Of a stretch of 64,000 nt of DNA, positions 41,387 through 49,685 are shown piece by piece. Location of the stretch: positions 1 to 64,000 of the forward strand of contig CAYTPV010000009.1 in assembly GCA_964440115.1 (NCBI GenBank), in the 5' to 3' direction. The stretch comes from JAEWWD01 sp964440115. Lineage in GTDB: Bacteria > Bacillota > Clostridia > Christensenellales > CAG-138. The translations under genes were made by a program, and so were the position numbers. Numbering within the stretch: the stretch's first letter is position 1; every line of letters begins with the position of its first letter. The notes beneath the pieces were generated by a model. The model was not told the DNA's origin. It searched no databases and worked only from the letters and a program-made list of their open reading frames with translations.

Positions 41387-42055
41387 TTGATTGAAGCAAT
41401 CGTGTTCGATATGGACGGCCTAATGTTTGATACGGAGCGTATGTATTATCATGCGTGGGATTATGCAGGCAATCAAATGGGTATCGGTGGTCTTGGATAT
41501 TATTCTTTGAGTACGATGGGCAAAACTAGCGCATCGGTCGTGGCGGATATTCAGCGTGACTTTGGCTGTGATCCCATAGAATTTCTGGAGCATGTGAAAA
41601 ATTTTAAAGTTGATTTTTTCAGCAACAACGCTGTACCGGTAAAGAAAGGTCTGTATGAGTTGCTGCAGTATCTGAAGGAAAACGGATATAAAATGGGCAT
41701 TGCATCATCTTCGCCTTATACGGAGATCTGCCATAACATTCAGGACGCAGGTGTAGAGGACTATTTCAGCGTGATTGTATCTGGCGATATGGTCAAACAC
41801 TCCAAACCGGCGCCGGACCCATTTGCTCTTGCAAGCGAACGGCTTGGCGTTGCGCCTTCAAAATGCATTGCACTGGAGGATTCCAACAACGGCATTCGAT
41901 CGGCCTATGCTGCGGGGCTTCTACCCGTTATGATTCCCGATCTTGCTGAACCGGAAGATACGGTGCGCCCGCTGCTGTACGCCAAACTGCCGGATCTGTT
42001 TGCGGTGGTGGATCTGCTTGAAGGAAAAGATATTTCAATGATCGCATGTAATTAG
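41387..42055 (+). CDS. HAD-superfamily hydrolase (beta-phosphoglucomutase-like)
   Basis: The 222-residue HAD protein shows motif I FDMDGLMFDTE, motif II in GIASSSPYTE, the motif III lysine in VKHSKPAPDPF and motif IV LEDSNNGIRSA, with an alpha-helical cap between motifs I and II. It would be a sugar-phosphate phosphatase or beta-phosphoglucomutase; the substrate is not predictable. TTG 41387 follows AAAGGAGGGG by 6 nt and places the catalytic aspartate near residue 8. A longer frame upstream crosses the promoter and is rejected. Confidence 0.88.
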   Translation: MIEAIVFDMDGLMFDTERMYYHAWDYAGNQMGIGGLGYYSLSTMGKTSASVVADIQRDFGCDPIEFLEHVKNFKVDFFSNNAVPVKKGLYELLQYLKENGYKMGIASSSPYTEICHNIQDAGVEDYFSVIVSGDMVKHSKPAPDPFALASERLGVAPSKCIALEDSNNGIRSAYAAGLLPVMIPDLAEPEDTVRPLLYAKLPDLFAVVDLLEGKDISMIACN

Positions 42056-42090
42056 TGCGTTCATTTCAATACGATCGTTAGAGTAGAGTA

Positions 42091-42119
42091 ACAGGGGCTT
42101 ATATAAGCCCCTGTATTTC
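42091..42119. terminator. Bidirectional terminator overlapping a stop codon
   Basis: A perfect 24-bp palindrome (42091-42114, arms ACAGGGGCTTAT and its complement) is followed by ATTTCTTT on the plus strand. It includes the minus-strand stop codon at 42099-42101. Confidence 0.75.
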
Positions 42120-42701
42120 TTTGATTGACTTTTTATCCAGTATGCCTCCGGTCAGAGCGCTCTGCATATATGCGTCAATTTCACCGATTTGTACGATGCG
42201 GCGAATGCCTGCAAGGGCGTGAAGAATATCGAGCAATATCAGCTTGCGCTGTGTGTCCTTGAGGGTAAGAATATCAATATTCATCAGCGTTTGTGCTGTT
42301 TGGGGGAGAAGTTCCGACACATAGGGCGCCCACAACCCAATATGCTGAATTGCCTGCCGGGATGTTATGAATTTCTCGTCCGTGCAGCGAGCCATATATG
42401 TTTCAAGTATTGCGGGGAAACGGTGCTGGGTATCCCATTTCACGTTATGTGCAATGAGCATCAGGCCAATGCTGCGTTGATAGGAATTTGGATCATCAAG
42501 TTTTCCGGCAAGTTCATCCCAATATGGATAAACATCCGGATACACATCGCTGCGGGCGCATAGTGTCAATAGGGAGGCGTACCGCAGGTCATCTTCTTTC
42601 TCCTTTAGCAGGGCTATGAGGTATGAAATATCTTCCGGCGTAAGTGCCGAGGCTAGTTCTTGCGGATTTTCTCTGCCGGTCAGTACTGTTTCTGGCAGCA
42701 T
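42099..42701 (-). CDS. HEAT-like helical protein of unknown function
   Basis: I do not recognise this 200-residue protein. It is almost entirely alpha-helical with repeated helix pairs (EDISYLIALLKEKEDDLRYA; QRSIGLMLIAHNV; SRQAIQHIGLWAPYVSELL), suggesting a HEAT/ARM-type scaffold. There is no signal peptide or membrane helix. ATG 42701 follows GAGAGGAG. It lies 26 bp downstream of the DUF3788 gene on the same strand and is probably cotranscribed with it. Its stop lies inside the shared terminator with the HAD gene. Confidence 0.7.
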   Translation of the reverse strand: MLPETVLTGRENPQELASALTPEDISYLIALLKEKEDDLRYASLLTLCARSDVYPDVYPYWDELAGKLDDPNSYQRSIGLMLIAHNVKWDTQHRFPAILETYMARCTDEKFITSRQAIQHIGLWAPYVSELLPQTAQTLMNIDILTLKDTQRKLILLDILHALAGIRRIVQIGEIDAYMQSALTGGILDKKSIKEIQGLI

Positions 42702-42727
42702 GGAAAATTCTCCTCTCTATGTGAGCG

Positions 42728-43165
42728 CTATTTCCGAACTGCGGGGGCGCAGCGAATGTTGATGAGCGTTTTGACGTCGTTCAAAACCTCAGGGGAGCGT
42801 ACCTCAATCATCAGCCACTTTCCGCCCATAACGGCGGCAGCACTTTCAAAGAGCTTTCGCACATGATCGGTTAACGCAGGAAGAACCAGTTCGGTTTGCG
42901 AACTTTCGCGTTCACCCATAACAACAAGCGCGATAAAGTATCCAGCCATGGGGTAGAGCGTGCATAGCGCACGGCCGCCCTTTTGGTATTTCACATTCCA
43001 GCCCGGCGCAGCGGAGCATTTGCTGTAGGAATAGCGAGGCGCCGCTGAATAGGCGGCCTGCACGTAGGTATTCAGTTCAGCCCAAAGAGGATTGGCAATG
43101 AACGCGGCAATATCCTCCGGCGTAGGCTGCGATAGTTGCGGATACAGGTCGCGCCACTCGCTCAT
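42728..43165 (-). CDS. DUF3788 family protein
   Basis: The 145-residue protein matches DUF3788 by its core YSKCSAAPGWNVKYQKGGRALCTLYP and the following FIALVVMGERE strand. The fold may be a small ligand-binding barrel; the function is unknown. ATG 43165 follows TTGGAGGG. It heads a two-gene minus-strand unit with the HEAT-like gene and is divergent from a DUF4491 gene. Confidence 0.82.
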   Translation of the reverse strand: MSEWRDLYPQLSQPTPEDIAAFIANPLWAELNTYVQAAYSAAPRYSYSKCSAAPGWNVKYQKGGRALCTLYPMAGYFIALVVMGERESSQTELVLPALTDHVRKLFESAAAVMGGKWLMIEVRSPEVLNDVKTLINIRCAPAVRK

Positions 43166-43194
43166 AGTGATCCCTCCAACTGGTATTTTTTCTC

Positions 43195-43223
43195 AGAATA
43201 CCATGACTGTCTGCACGTGTCCA
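43195..43223 (-). promoter_or_regulatory. Promoter of the DUF3788 gene
   Basis: On the minus strand TGGACA (43223-43218), 17-bp spacer, TATTCT (43200-43195), with TG in the extended -10 position. Confidence 0.6.
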
Positions 43224-43295
43224 GATAATTATCAGAACATATGATCGATTTTTCCGAATGAAGGTAGTATTATCTGCTGCATTTAACTGGCGCAT

Positions 43296-43309
43296 ATTGC
43301 ATATGCAAT
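43296..43309. repeat. 14-bp perfect palindrome upstream of DUF4491
   Basis: ATTGCATATGCAAT at 43296-43309 is fully self-complementary and lies in the divergent gap, 44 bp before the DUF4491 start. It could be an operator; no regulator can be assigned. Confidence 0.35.
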
Positions 43310-43353
43310 CAGTAAATACTTCGAATCACCAATTCTTGCTTGTGGGAGGCGCT

Positions 43354-43662
43354 ATGACCGGAATTTGTATTGGTATCGGAACTTTTTTCATCATAGGCTT
43401 TTTGCATCCCGTGGTGATAAAAGCGGAGTATTATATCGGAAAACGCATATGGCCATTGTTTCTTTTGCTGGGTGTTACCTGCATTGCCGGGTCACTGCTT
43501 CTGACAGGGGTCATCGCGTCGTCGCTTTGCGCTGTGCTTGGATTTTCGCTGCTGTGGAGTATACGGGAACTCTATGAACAGGAGGAGCGCGTGAAAAAGG
43601 GCTGGTTTCCCGCCAATCCAAACAGACAGTTGCAGCAGAGCCGCATAAAAAATATCCTGTGA
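43354..43662 (+). CDS. DUF4491 membrane protein
   Basis: The 102-residue protein has three predicted membrane helices and the family core GFLHPVVIKAEYYIGKRIWPLF, with the charged ELYEQEERVKKGWFP tail. ATG 43354 follows GGGAGG by 4 nt and gives the normal DUF4491 length; the longer start at 43258 is rejected. Function is unknown. It is followed 65 bp later by another small membrane protein gene. Confidence 0.82.
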   Translation: MTGICIGIGTFFIIGFLHPVVIKAEYYIGKRIWPLFLLLGVTCIAGSLLLTGVIASSLCAVLGFSLLWSIRELYEQEERVKKGWFPANPNRQLQQSRIKNIL

Positions 43663-43690
43663 TTTCATCACCGTGCGGTCTGTTCATGTG

Positions 43691-43699
43691 TGTTACAAT
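43691..43699 (+). promoter_or_regulatory. Extended -10 element before the DUF6132 gene
   Basis: TGT followed by TACAAT (43694-43699) makes an extended -10 about 29 bp before the start. The -35 region is poor. Confidence 0.4.
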
Positions 43700-43727
43700 G
43701 TTCCTAAATCCAAGGGGGACTCAGTCT

Positions 43728-43952
43728 ATGAACAGAAAATTCAGCGGCGGCTTAAAATATGCAATCGGGCTCGTTTTGGGCGGACTAGCCGGGTATCTGT
43801 ATTACTATTTCGTCGGTTGCGCAACCGGTACATGCCCCATATCGTCCAACCCATATATCAGCACAGTGTATTGTGCGATCATCGGAGTGCTGCTTGTTAC
43901 CGCAATTGCGCCGGGGAAAAAGCAGGCAAAAGAAGAAGGCAAGACAAAATAG
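43728..43952 (+). CDS. Small two-helix membrane protein (DUF6132-like)
   Basis: The 74-residue protein has two membrane helices separated by a conserved-looking loop YYFVGCATGTCPISSNPY with two cysteines, and a basic tail. This fits the DUF6132 family, found mainly in anaerobes. ATG 43728 follows AAGGGGG by 9 nt. Function is unknown; the cysteines in the loop suggest a thiol or redox role, which is speculation. A terminator follows. Confidence 0.72.
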   Translation: MNRKFSGGLKYAIGLVLGGLAGYLYYYFVGCATGTCPISSNPYISTVYCAIIGVLLVTAIAPGKKQAKEEGKTK

Positions 43953-43969
43953 AGTATTAATAGTGGCTT

Positions 43970-43998
43970 AAAGCCGCGGGAAACCGCGGTTTTTGTGT
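43970..43998 (+). terminator. Terminator before the fatty-acid operon
   Basis: CCGCGG (43974-43979) and CCGCGG (43984-43989) form the core stem with a GAAA loop, extended outward by AAG with TTT, then TTTTG. Confidence 0.8.
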
Positions 43999-44036
43999 TT
44001 TAAGAACGCCAATGAAATTTGCGGACTTGCTTTGTC

Positions 44037-44065
44037 TTGACAGTAAAATAATCGGCTGATATTAT
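44037..44065 (+). promoter_or_regulatory. Promoter of the fatty-acid synthesis operon
   Basis: TTGACA (44037-44042), 17-bp spacer, TATTAT (44060-44065), with TG at 44057-44058. It is the only strong promoter seen for the 10-kb operon. Confidence 0.88.
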
Positions 44066-44085
44066 TAGTTAGTCAATCTAAGTAA
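44065..44085 (+). promoter_or_regulatory. Probable operator of the MarR/FabT-like regulator
   Basis: TTAGTTAG (44065-44072) and CTAAGTAA (44078-44085) are complementary at 7 of 8 positions around a 5-bp centre. The site covers the end of the -10 box and the transcription start, where FabT-type repressors act. Assignment is by position and symmetry only. Confidence 0.6.
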
Positions 44086-44098
44086 TGGGGTGCGCCGG

Positions 44099-44560
44099 AT
44101 GGATGAGTTTTCTGCACATTTGAATGACCTGCTTGTTGAAACCTTCCGGAATATTCTCAAGGTGGAAGAGGACATGCTGCGTAGTAGTGAAACGCTCAAC
44201 CTTTCCATCAGCGAAATGCATCTGATTGAATCGGTTGGCAAGTGTAAGGATGAAGGCCGCACCATCAGCGGCATAGCCGAAGATATGGGCATAACGCTGC
44301 CATCGGTGACGGTAGCGATCAATAAACTTCGCACCAAAGGATATGTAGAAAAGGTGCGCGGCGAAGCGGACAGCCGCACGGTAATCGTCAAACTCACCAA
44401 AAGCGGCCGCAGAGTTGACGCTGTACATCGCTATTTTCACGAGAACATGGTACGCAACATTACCAAAGAAATGTCGGATGACGAAAAAAAGGCCCTTGCC
44501 AAGGGCATTGTAAAACTGAATTCATTCTTTCAAGGCAAGATTAAACCGTCGGAGGCTTAA
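44099..44560 (+). CDS. fabT: MarR-family regulator of fatty-acid synthesis (FabT-like)
   Basis: The 153-residue winged-helix protein has the MarR HTH and wing (TISGIAEDMGITLPSVTVAINKL; RGEADSRTVIVKLT). As first gene of a fabH-acp-fabK operon it corresponds in position to FabT of streptococci, which represses the locus when bound to acyl-ACP. ATG 44099 is preferred (GGGG 8 nt upstream); GTG 44090 would add three residues. It probably autoregulates through the palindrome at 44065-44085. The symbol is given by context; identity to streptococcal FabT is not shown. Confidence 0.82.
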   Translation: MDEFSAHLNDLLVETFRNILKVEEDMLRSSETLNLSISEMHLIESVGKCKDEGRTISGIAEDMGITLPSVTVAINKLRTKGYVEKVRGEADSRTVIVKLTKSGRRVDAVHRYFHENMVRNITKEMSDDEKKALAKGIVKLNSFFQGKIKPSEA

Positions 44561-44561
44561 A

Positions 44562-45521
44562 GTGAGCTTTTCCCTGATCGGCACGGGCAGCGCGTATCCC
44601 GCGCATACCCTTTCCAATGAACAGCTATCCCAAATGGTGGATACATCGGACGAATGGATCACGACCCGTACCGGCATCCATTCCCGGCACATACTGACAG
44701 ATGAAACGCTGACCGATCTTGTGGTCAGAGCAGCGCGGTCGGCACTCGAAGATGCGAACGTCAAGCCTGAAGAGCTGGATTTGATACTGTGCGCTACGGT
44801 GCGCGGAGATATGATCACTCCCTCCCAGGCATGTATCCTGCAGAAAGAACTCGGAGCGTGCTGCCCCAGCATGGATATCAACGCAGCATGTTCGGGTTTT
44901 TTGTACGCGCTTGATGTGGCAGACGGCTATTTCGCACGCAAACGCGTAAAGAAAGTACTTGTAGTAGCGGCGGAAGCCATGTCCCGAATGACTGATTGGA
45001 CGGATCGTGCATCCTGCGTGTTGTTTGGAGACGGCGCGGGTGCGGCAGTGCTTTGTGAAGGCGACGATCTTCTTTCTATTCGCATCACGGCCTGCGGCAA
45101 TACGGAATCACTCTTAATCCCGAATGTCAAAGGCTTAAGCCCGTTTTCGCAGGGAGGCGAAGTATTGCCCTGTGTGCACATGAACGGGCAGGATGTTTAC
45201 AAATTTGCGGTATCCTCCATTGTGCGCGATATTGACGCCGTTGCGGCGGATGCCGGAATTGCGCAGGAGGATATTGACTATGTGCTGCCCCATCAGGCGA
45301 ATATCCGTATCATTGATGCGGCGCGCACGCGGCTTAGAATCCGTTCCGACCGGTATCTGACAAACATTGACCGGTTCGGCAACACTTCGGCCGCAAGTAT
45401 TCCCATACTTTTGGACGAGTGCAATCGCAGGCAGATATTCCGTAAGGGTGATTTGCTTGCGTTTAGCGCATTCGGCGGTGGCTTTACAACCGGCGCCTGT
45501 GTGCTGCGCTGGAGCAAATGA
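44562..45521 (+). CDS. fabH: 3-oxoacyl-ACP synthase III
   Basis: It condenses acetyl-CoA (or branched acyl-CoA) with malonyl-ACP to start chain synthesis. The 319-residue thiolase-fold enzyme has the catalytic triad: Cys in NAACSGFLYA, His in PHQANIRII and Asn in GNTSAASIPI. The N-terminal SDEWITTRTGI segment is typical of FabH. GTG 44562 follows GGAGG. It is second in the operon, one base after the regulator stop. Confidence 0.96.
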   Translation: MSFSLIGTGSAYPAHTLSNEQLSQMVDTSDEWITTRTGIHSRHILTDETLTDLVVRAARSALEDANVKPEELDLILCATVRGDMITPSQACILQKELGACCPSMDINAACSGFLYALDVADGYFARKRVKKVLVVAAEAMSRMTDWTDRASCVLFGDGAGAAVLCEGDDLLSIRITACGNTESLLIPNVKGLSPFSQGGEVLPCVHMNGQDVYKFAVSSIVRDIDAVAADAGIAQEDIDYVLPHQANIRIIDAARTRLRIRSDRYLTNIDRFGNTSAASIPILLDECNRRQIFRKGDLLAFSAFGGGFTTGACVLRWSK

Positions 45522-45562
45522 CGATTTGCTCCTACCCACAATCATTATTGGAGGAATTATTT

Positions 45563-45805
45563 ATGATTTATGAAAAAGTTATCGGCATTCTTCGTGACTA
45601 CAAGGACATCGATGTGGAAAACATCGGGCTGGAAACCTCGTTCGACGACATGGGCATGGACTCTCTGGACAGAGTGGAGCTCATCATGTCTTTTGAGGAA
45701 GCGTTTGACATTCAGATCGAAATGAATGAATCCATTCGCCGCGTACAGGATCTCGTAAACGAAATCGAGCGGTTGGTTGCGGCCAAGGGAGGCGCGGTGA
45801 AATGA
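45563..45805 (+). CDS. acpP: Acyl carrier protein (second copy)
   Basis: The 80-residue ACP has the phosphopantetheine serine in GMDSLDRVELI. It differs from the housekeeping ACP at 22799 (less acidic second half, FDIQIEMNESIRRV; longer tail). Such an operon-linked second ACP is found beside fabK in streptococci. ATG 45563 follows GGAGG by 8 nt; an upstream frame is rejected. Its stop overlaps fabK by four bases (ATGA). It may be dedicated to synthesis while the first serves PlsX, or they may be interchangeable. Confidence 0.93.
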   Translation: MIYEKVIGILRDYKDIDVENIGLETSFDDMGMDSLDRVELIMSFEEAFDIQIEMNESIRRVQDLVNEIERLVAAKGGAVK

Positions 45806-46746
45806 GGACGGTGCTTTGCGATCTGCTGGGCATCGAGTATCCCATTTTGCAGGGCGGTATGGCATGGGTGGCGGATGCTTCCCTTGCTTCCGCCGTCAGC
45901 AACGCGGGGGGCTTAGGCATCATTGCAGCAATGAACGCACCCGGGGACTGGCTGCGCAAAGAAATTCAAGCCGCACGGGAGCGTACGGATAAGCCCTTCG
46001 GCGTGAACATCATGCTGATGAGTCCCTTTGCGGACGATGTCGCGCAGGTTGTGATCGAAGAACATGTGCCTGTTGTAACGACAGGCGCGGGCAATCCTTC
46101 AAAGTATATGCGCTCATGGGTAGATGCGGGTGTGAAAGTGATTCCTGTCGTGCCGTCTACTGCCCTTGCGAAGCTGGTTGTAAGAAGCGGAGCAAGCGCA
46201 GTTATCGCTGAAGGCGGCGAATCCGGCGGGCATGTGGGGGAATTGACCACCATGACGCTCGTACCGCAGGTTTGCGATACGGTAAATGTGCCGGTCATTG
46301 CAGCGGGCGGCATTGCAGACGGGAGAGGCATTGCGGCTTCCTTCATGCTGGGCGCTGTGGGCGTGCAGGTAGGCACGCGGTTTTTGGTGGCGCATGAATG
46401 CACCATTCACCCCAATTATAAGGAAAAAATACTGCAGGCGCGCGATATCGATACCGGGACAGCGGGCAAGCGTCTGGGGCATCCGGTACGCGCCATCCGC
46501 AACTCGTTTATGCGCGAGTTCATGCGCCGCGAATACGACAGCAGCATTTCCAACGAAGAGCTGGAAGCATTCGGCGCGGGTGCTCTGCGGCTGGCCGCGC
46601 GCGAGGGCGACGTAAAGAACGGCACCGTGATGGCCGGTCAGTGCTCGGCTATGGTAAATAAGGAGCAGCCCGCGGCGGAAATCATACGCGAAATGTTCTC
46701 CGAGGCGGAAGTATTGCTGCAGGGAGCTGCGAAATGGGTGCGGTAG
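45802..46746 (+). CDS. fabK: Enoyl-ACP reductase II (FMN-dependent)
   Basis: It reduces trans-2-enoyl-ACP in the last step of each elongation cycle with NAD(P)H and FMN. The 314-residue TIM-barrel protein of the nitronate monooxygenase/FabK family shows YPILQGGMAWVADASLA, AEGGESGGHVG and AAGGIADGRGIA. FabK replaces FabI and is insensitive to triclosan. It overlaps the ACP by 4 bp and fabD by 13 bp. No fabI or fabL is seen in the window. Confidence 0.95.
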   Translation: MRTVLCDLLGIEYPILQGGMAWVADASLASAVSNAGGLGIIAAMNAPGDWLRKEIQAARERTDKPFGVNIMLMSPFADDVAQVVIEEHVPVVTTGAGNPSKYMRSWVDAGVKVIPVVPSTALAKLVVRSGASAVIAEGGESGGHVGELTTMTLVPQVCDTVNVPVIAAGGIADGRGIAASFMLGAVGVQVGTRFLVAHECTIHPNYKEKILQARDIDTGTAGKRLGHPVRAIRNSFMREFMRREYDSSISNEELEAFGAGALRLAAREGDVKNGTVMAGQCSAMVNKEQPAAEIIREMFSEAEVLLQGAAKWVR

Positions 46747-47660
46747 CCATACTATTCGCGGGGCAGGGCGCGCAATACACGGGCATGGGCAGGGAACTTT
46801 ACGAAACATCCGCAGCTGCGCGCGCGGTATTCGATATGGCAGACCGCCTGCGTCCCGGAACAAGCGCTCAATGCTTTGGCGCATCCAAAGAAGAATTATC
46901 CCAGACCATCAATACGCAGCCTTGCCTGTTCGCGGTGGATCTTGCAGCGGCCCGTGCGATTGAGGAAGCGGGGCTTCGGCCGGATGCCGTTGCCGGGTTT
47001 TCTTTGGGTGAGGTAGCCGCACTGACATTTGCGGGTGCGCTTTCCGATGAGGATGGTTTCCGGCTGGTCATGCGGCGGGCTGAGTTTATGCAGCGGGAAG
47101 CGGAAAAAGTGCCCGGCGGTATGGTGGCAGTACTCAAGCTGCAGGATGAGCAAGTCGAAGAGTTGTGCAAAGAATATCCCGGTGTATATCCTGTCAACTA
47201 CAACTGCCCGGGGCAGTTGGTCGTGGCTGGTGAAAAGAATGCGCTTACGGCGTTTTGCGCCGCTGCAGCGCAGTGCGGCGGGCGGGCGTTGCCGCTCGCG
47301 GTGAACGGCGCGTTTCATTCTCCGTATATGGCGGAAGCGGCGGGGGCCCTTACTGAGGAATTATCTCATTATATTTTACATACTCCCAAGTACCCCGTGT
47401 ATGCCAACCGTACTGCTATGCCGTATACCGACCCCATTGCGCCAACACTCGCGCAGCAGGTCCAGTCTCCCGTACTATGGAAACAGACCATCACTGCTAT
47501 GGCGGCGCAGGGCATCGACCGGTTTATTGAGGTAGGCCCCGGCAAAACGCTTTGCGGCTTCCTCGCAAAGATCGATTCGGCTTTGCTTTGCCACAACGTG
47601 CAGGATGCGCAGAGCCTAAAGGATACGCTTTGTGCGCTGGGTGAAGGAGGTTTTCTGTGA
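46734..47660 (+). CDS. fabD: Malonyl-CoA:ACP transacylase
   Basis: It transfers malonyl from CoA to ACP. The 308-residue protein has FAGQGAQYTGMG at the N-terminus, the nucleophile serine in GFSLGEVAAL, the catalytic His in NGAFHSPYM, and the C-terminal FIEVGPGKTLCGF. ATG 46734 lies inside the end of fabK after an AGGGAG site. Its stop overlaps the fabG GTG start. Confidence 0.96.
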   Translation: MGAVAILFAGQGAQYTGMGRELYETSAAARAVFDMADRLRPGTSAQCFGASKEELSQTINTQPCLFAVDLAAARAIEEAGLRPDAVAGFSLGEVAALTFAGALSDEDGFRLVMRRAEFMQREAEKVPGGMVAVLKLQDEQVEELCKEYPGVYPVNYNCPGQLVVAGEKNALTAFCAAAAQCGGRALPLAVNGAFHSPYMAEAAGALTEELSHYILHTPKYPVYANRTAMPYTDPIAPTLAQQVQSPVLWKQTITAMAAQGIDRFIEVGPGKTLCGFLAKIDSALLCHNVQDAQSLKDTLCALGEGGFL

Positions 47661-48400
47661 TATTAAAAGGAAAAACCGCAATCATTACGGGCGCATCCCG
47701 TGGTATCGGGCGTGCGATCACGTTAACGCTTGCAGCGCAGGGCGCAAATGTTGCCCTGATCTATGCTGGCAATGAAGCGGCTGCAACGGAGGTATGCGAA
47801 GCTGCGCGCAGTTTGGGCGTGCATGCGCAGGCGTACTGCTGCGATGTGTCAGATTTTACTGCGGCCAAGGCTACCGTAACTGAAATTTTCACGGCGTTCG
47901 GCGGGGCGGATATACTCGTCAACAACGCCGGTGTCACGCGCGACGGTTTGCTTATGATGATGAAAGAAGCGGATTTTGACCGCGTGATAGATATCAACCT
48001 CAAGGGCGCGTTTAATATGATCCGGCATGTGGCTCCGCATTTTGTGAAAAAGCGGACCGGACGCATCGTCAATATCACCTCTATCGCGGGTCTGACGGGC
48101 AACGCCGGACAGGTCAATTATTCCGCTGCCAAAGCAGGCATGATCGGCCTTACAAAATCCGTTGCGCGCGAGCTTGCATCAAGAGGCATCACCTGCAACG
48201 CAATCGCGCCGGGGCTTATCCAAACGGATATGACGGACGCTATGCCCGAGCAGGCACGTGATGCGTTCCTCAACGAAATACCGTTGAAGCGCATGGGTTC
48301 AGCCGAAGAGGTTGCATCTCTTACGGCATATCTTTGCGGCCCTCATGCAGGGTATATCACTGGCGAAGTAATCCGCATCGACGGCGGCCTGGCGATGTAA
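47657..48400 (+). CDS. fabG: 3-oxoacyl-ACP reductase
   Basis: This NADPH-dependent short-chain dehydrogenase reduces 3-oxoacyl-ACP. The 247-residue protein has TGASRGIGRAI for cofactor binding, NNAGVTRDGLLM, the catalytic Ser in NITSIAG, the YSAAK motif and the final GEVIRIDGGLAM. GTG 47657 follows AAGGAGG by 6 nt and overlaps the fabD stop. Confidence 0.96.
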   Translation: MILKGKTAIITGASRGIGRAITLTLAAQGANVALIYAGNEAAATEVCEAARSLGVHAQAYCCDVSDFTAAKATVTEIFTAFGGADILVNNAGVTRDGLLMMMKEADFDRVIDINLKGAFNMIRHVAPHFVKKRTGRIVNITSIAGLTGNAGQVNYSAAKAGMIGLTKSVARELASRGITCNAIAPGLIQTDMTDAMPEQARDAFLNEIPLKRMGSAEEVASLTAYLCGPHAGYITGEVIRIDGGLAM

Positions 48401-48442
48401 CGGCATATGGTTAAGTTTTCTTCAGAATATGGAGAGTGCAAT

Positions 48443-49675
48443 ATGAAACGAGTAGTTATCACTGGAATGGGCGTTATTTCCCCGGTCGGCAACACGGTTG
48501 ACGAATTTTATAAGAGCCTTGTTGAGGGGAAGTGCGGCATCGATTTTATCACAAAATTTGATGCTTCGGAATTTAAAGTAAAAATCGCGGCGGAAGTGAA
48601 AAACTTTGATGCCACGATGTATATGGAAAAATCCGAAGCACGCAAAACCGACCTGTACGCGCGTTACGCAATAGCGGCGGCAGCGCAGGCCATGCAGGAC
48701 AGCGGCTTGCCTATGGATGATCCTAAACGGGTCGGCGTGTATGTAGGCTCCGGCATAGGCGGCATGGAAACATTCATGACGGAATGCCAGAAGATTTCCG
48801 AAAAGGGACCCCGCTGGGTATCCCCGCACTTTATCCCCATGATGATCGCCAACATAGCGGCGGGCAGCATTGCGATACGATTTGGCGCGCAGGGGCCCTG
48901 CCTGCCTGTTGTGACCGCATGCGCCACATCTTCGCACGCCATCGGCGAGGCATTTCGCGCCATCAAGCACGGCTATGCGGATGCGATACTGGCAGGCGGA
49001 GCCGAAGCTGTGATCAATCCGCTGGCGGTGGCCGGATTCACCAACTGCATGGCGCTTTCCACAGTCAACGATCCTCTGAACAGCTCCATTCCCTTCGATA
49101 AACGCCGGGATGGTTTTGTCATCGGCGAGGGTGCGGGCATACTGGTGCTGGAAGAATACAAACACGCAAAAGCCCGCGGAGCTAAAATCTACGCGGAAAT
49201 CCGCGGCTACGGCAATACCTGCGATGCGTATCACGTTACCGCCCCGCATCCCGAATCCGTCAGCGCTGCGGAGGCAATCCGACTGGCCATGGCGGAAGCG
49301 GGCATCGAGGCCAGTGAGTCTCGCGCGATGTATATCAACGCACACGGCACCAGCACGCCTTTGAACGACAAGGCGGAAACACTGGCTATCAAAACAGCGC
49401 TTGGCGAATACGCCCGCGATGTGTTGGTCAGTTCCACCAAGTCCATGACGGGGCATATGCTTGGCGCGGCGGGGGCGGCGGAAGCCATTGCAAGCGTAAA
49501 AGCACTGCAGGAAGGCATTGTTCCCCCGACCATCGGCTATCAGGAACCGGATCCCGAATGCGATCTGGATGTCGTGCCCAACGTCAGCCGCAAGGCAGAT
49601 GTGCGCTATGCGCTTTCGCTCTCGCTTGGTTTTGGCGGCCATAACGCCTGCCTTGCGCTTATGAAGGCGGAATAA
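48443..49675 (+). CDS. fabF: 3-oxoacyl-ACP synthase II
   Basis: It elongates acyl-ACP with malonyl-ACP. The 410-residue enzyme has the active-site Cys in VTACATSSHAIG and the two His in NAHGTSTPLND and STKSMTGHMLGAAG. ATG 48443 follows GGAGAG and starts in the normal way (MKRVVITGMG); an upstream frame is rejected. No separate fabB is present in the window. Confidence 0.97.
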   Translation: MKRVVITGMGVISPVGNTVDEFYKSLVEGKCGIDFITKFDASEFKVKIAAEVKNFDATMYMEKSEARKTDLYARYAIAAAAQAMQDSGLPMDDPKRVGVYVGSGIGGMETFMTECQKISEKGPRWVSPHFIPMMIANIAAGSIAIRFGAQGPCLPVVTACATSSHAIGEAFRAIKHGYADAILAGGAEAVINPLAVAGFTNCMALSTVNDPLNSSIPFDKRRDGFVIGEGAGILVLEEYKHAKARGAKIYAEIRGYGNTCDAYHVTAPHPESVSAAEAIRLAMAEAGIEASESRAMYINAHGTSTPLNDKAETLAIKTALGEYARDVLVSSTKSMTGHMLGAAGAAEAIASVKALQEGIVPPTIGYQEPDPECDLDVVPNVSRKADVRYALSLSLGFGGHNACLALMKAE

Positions 49676-49685
49676 GGAGCAAATC

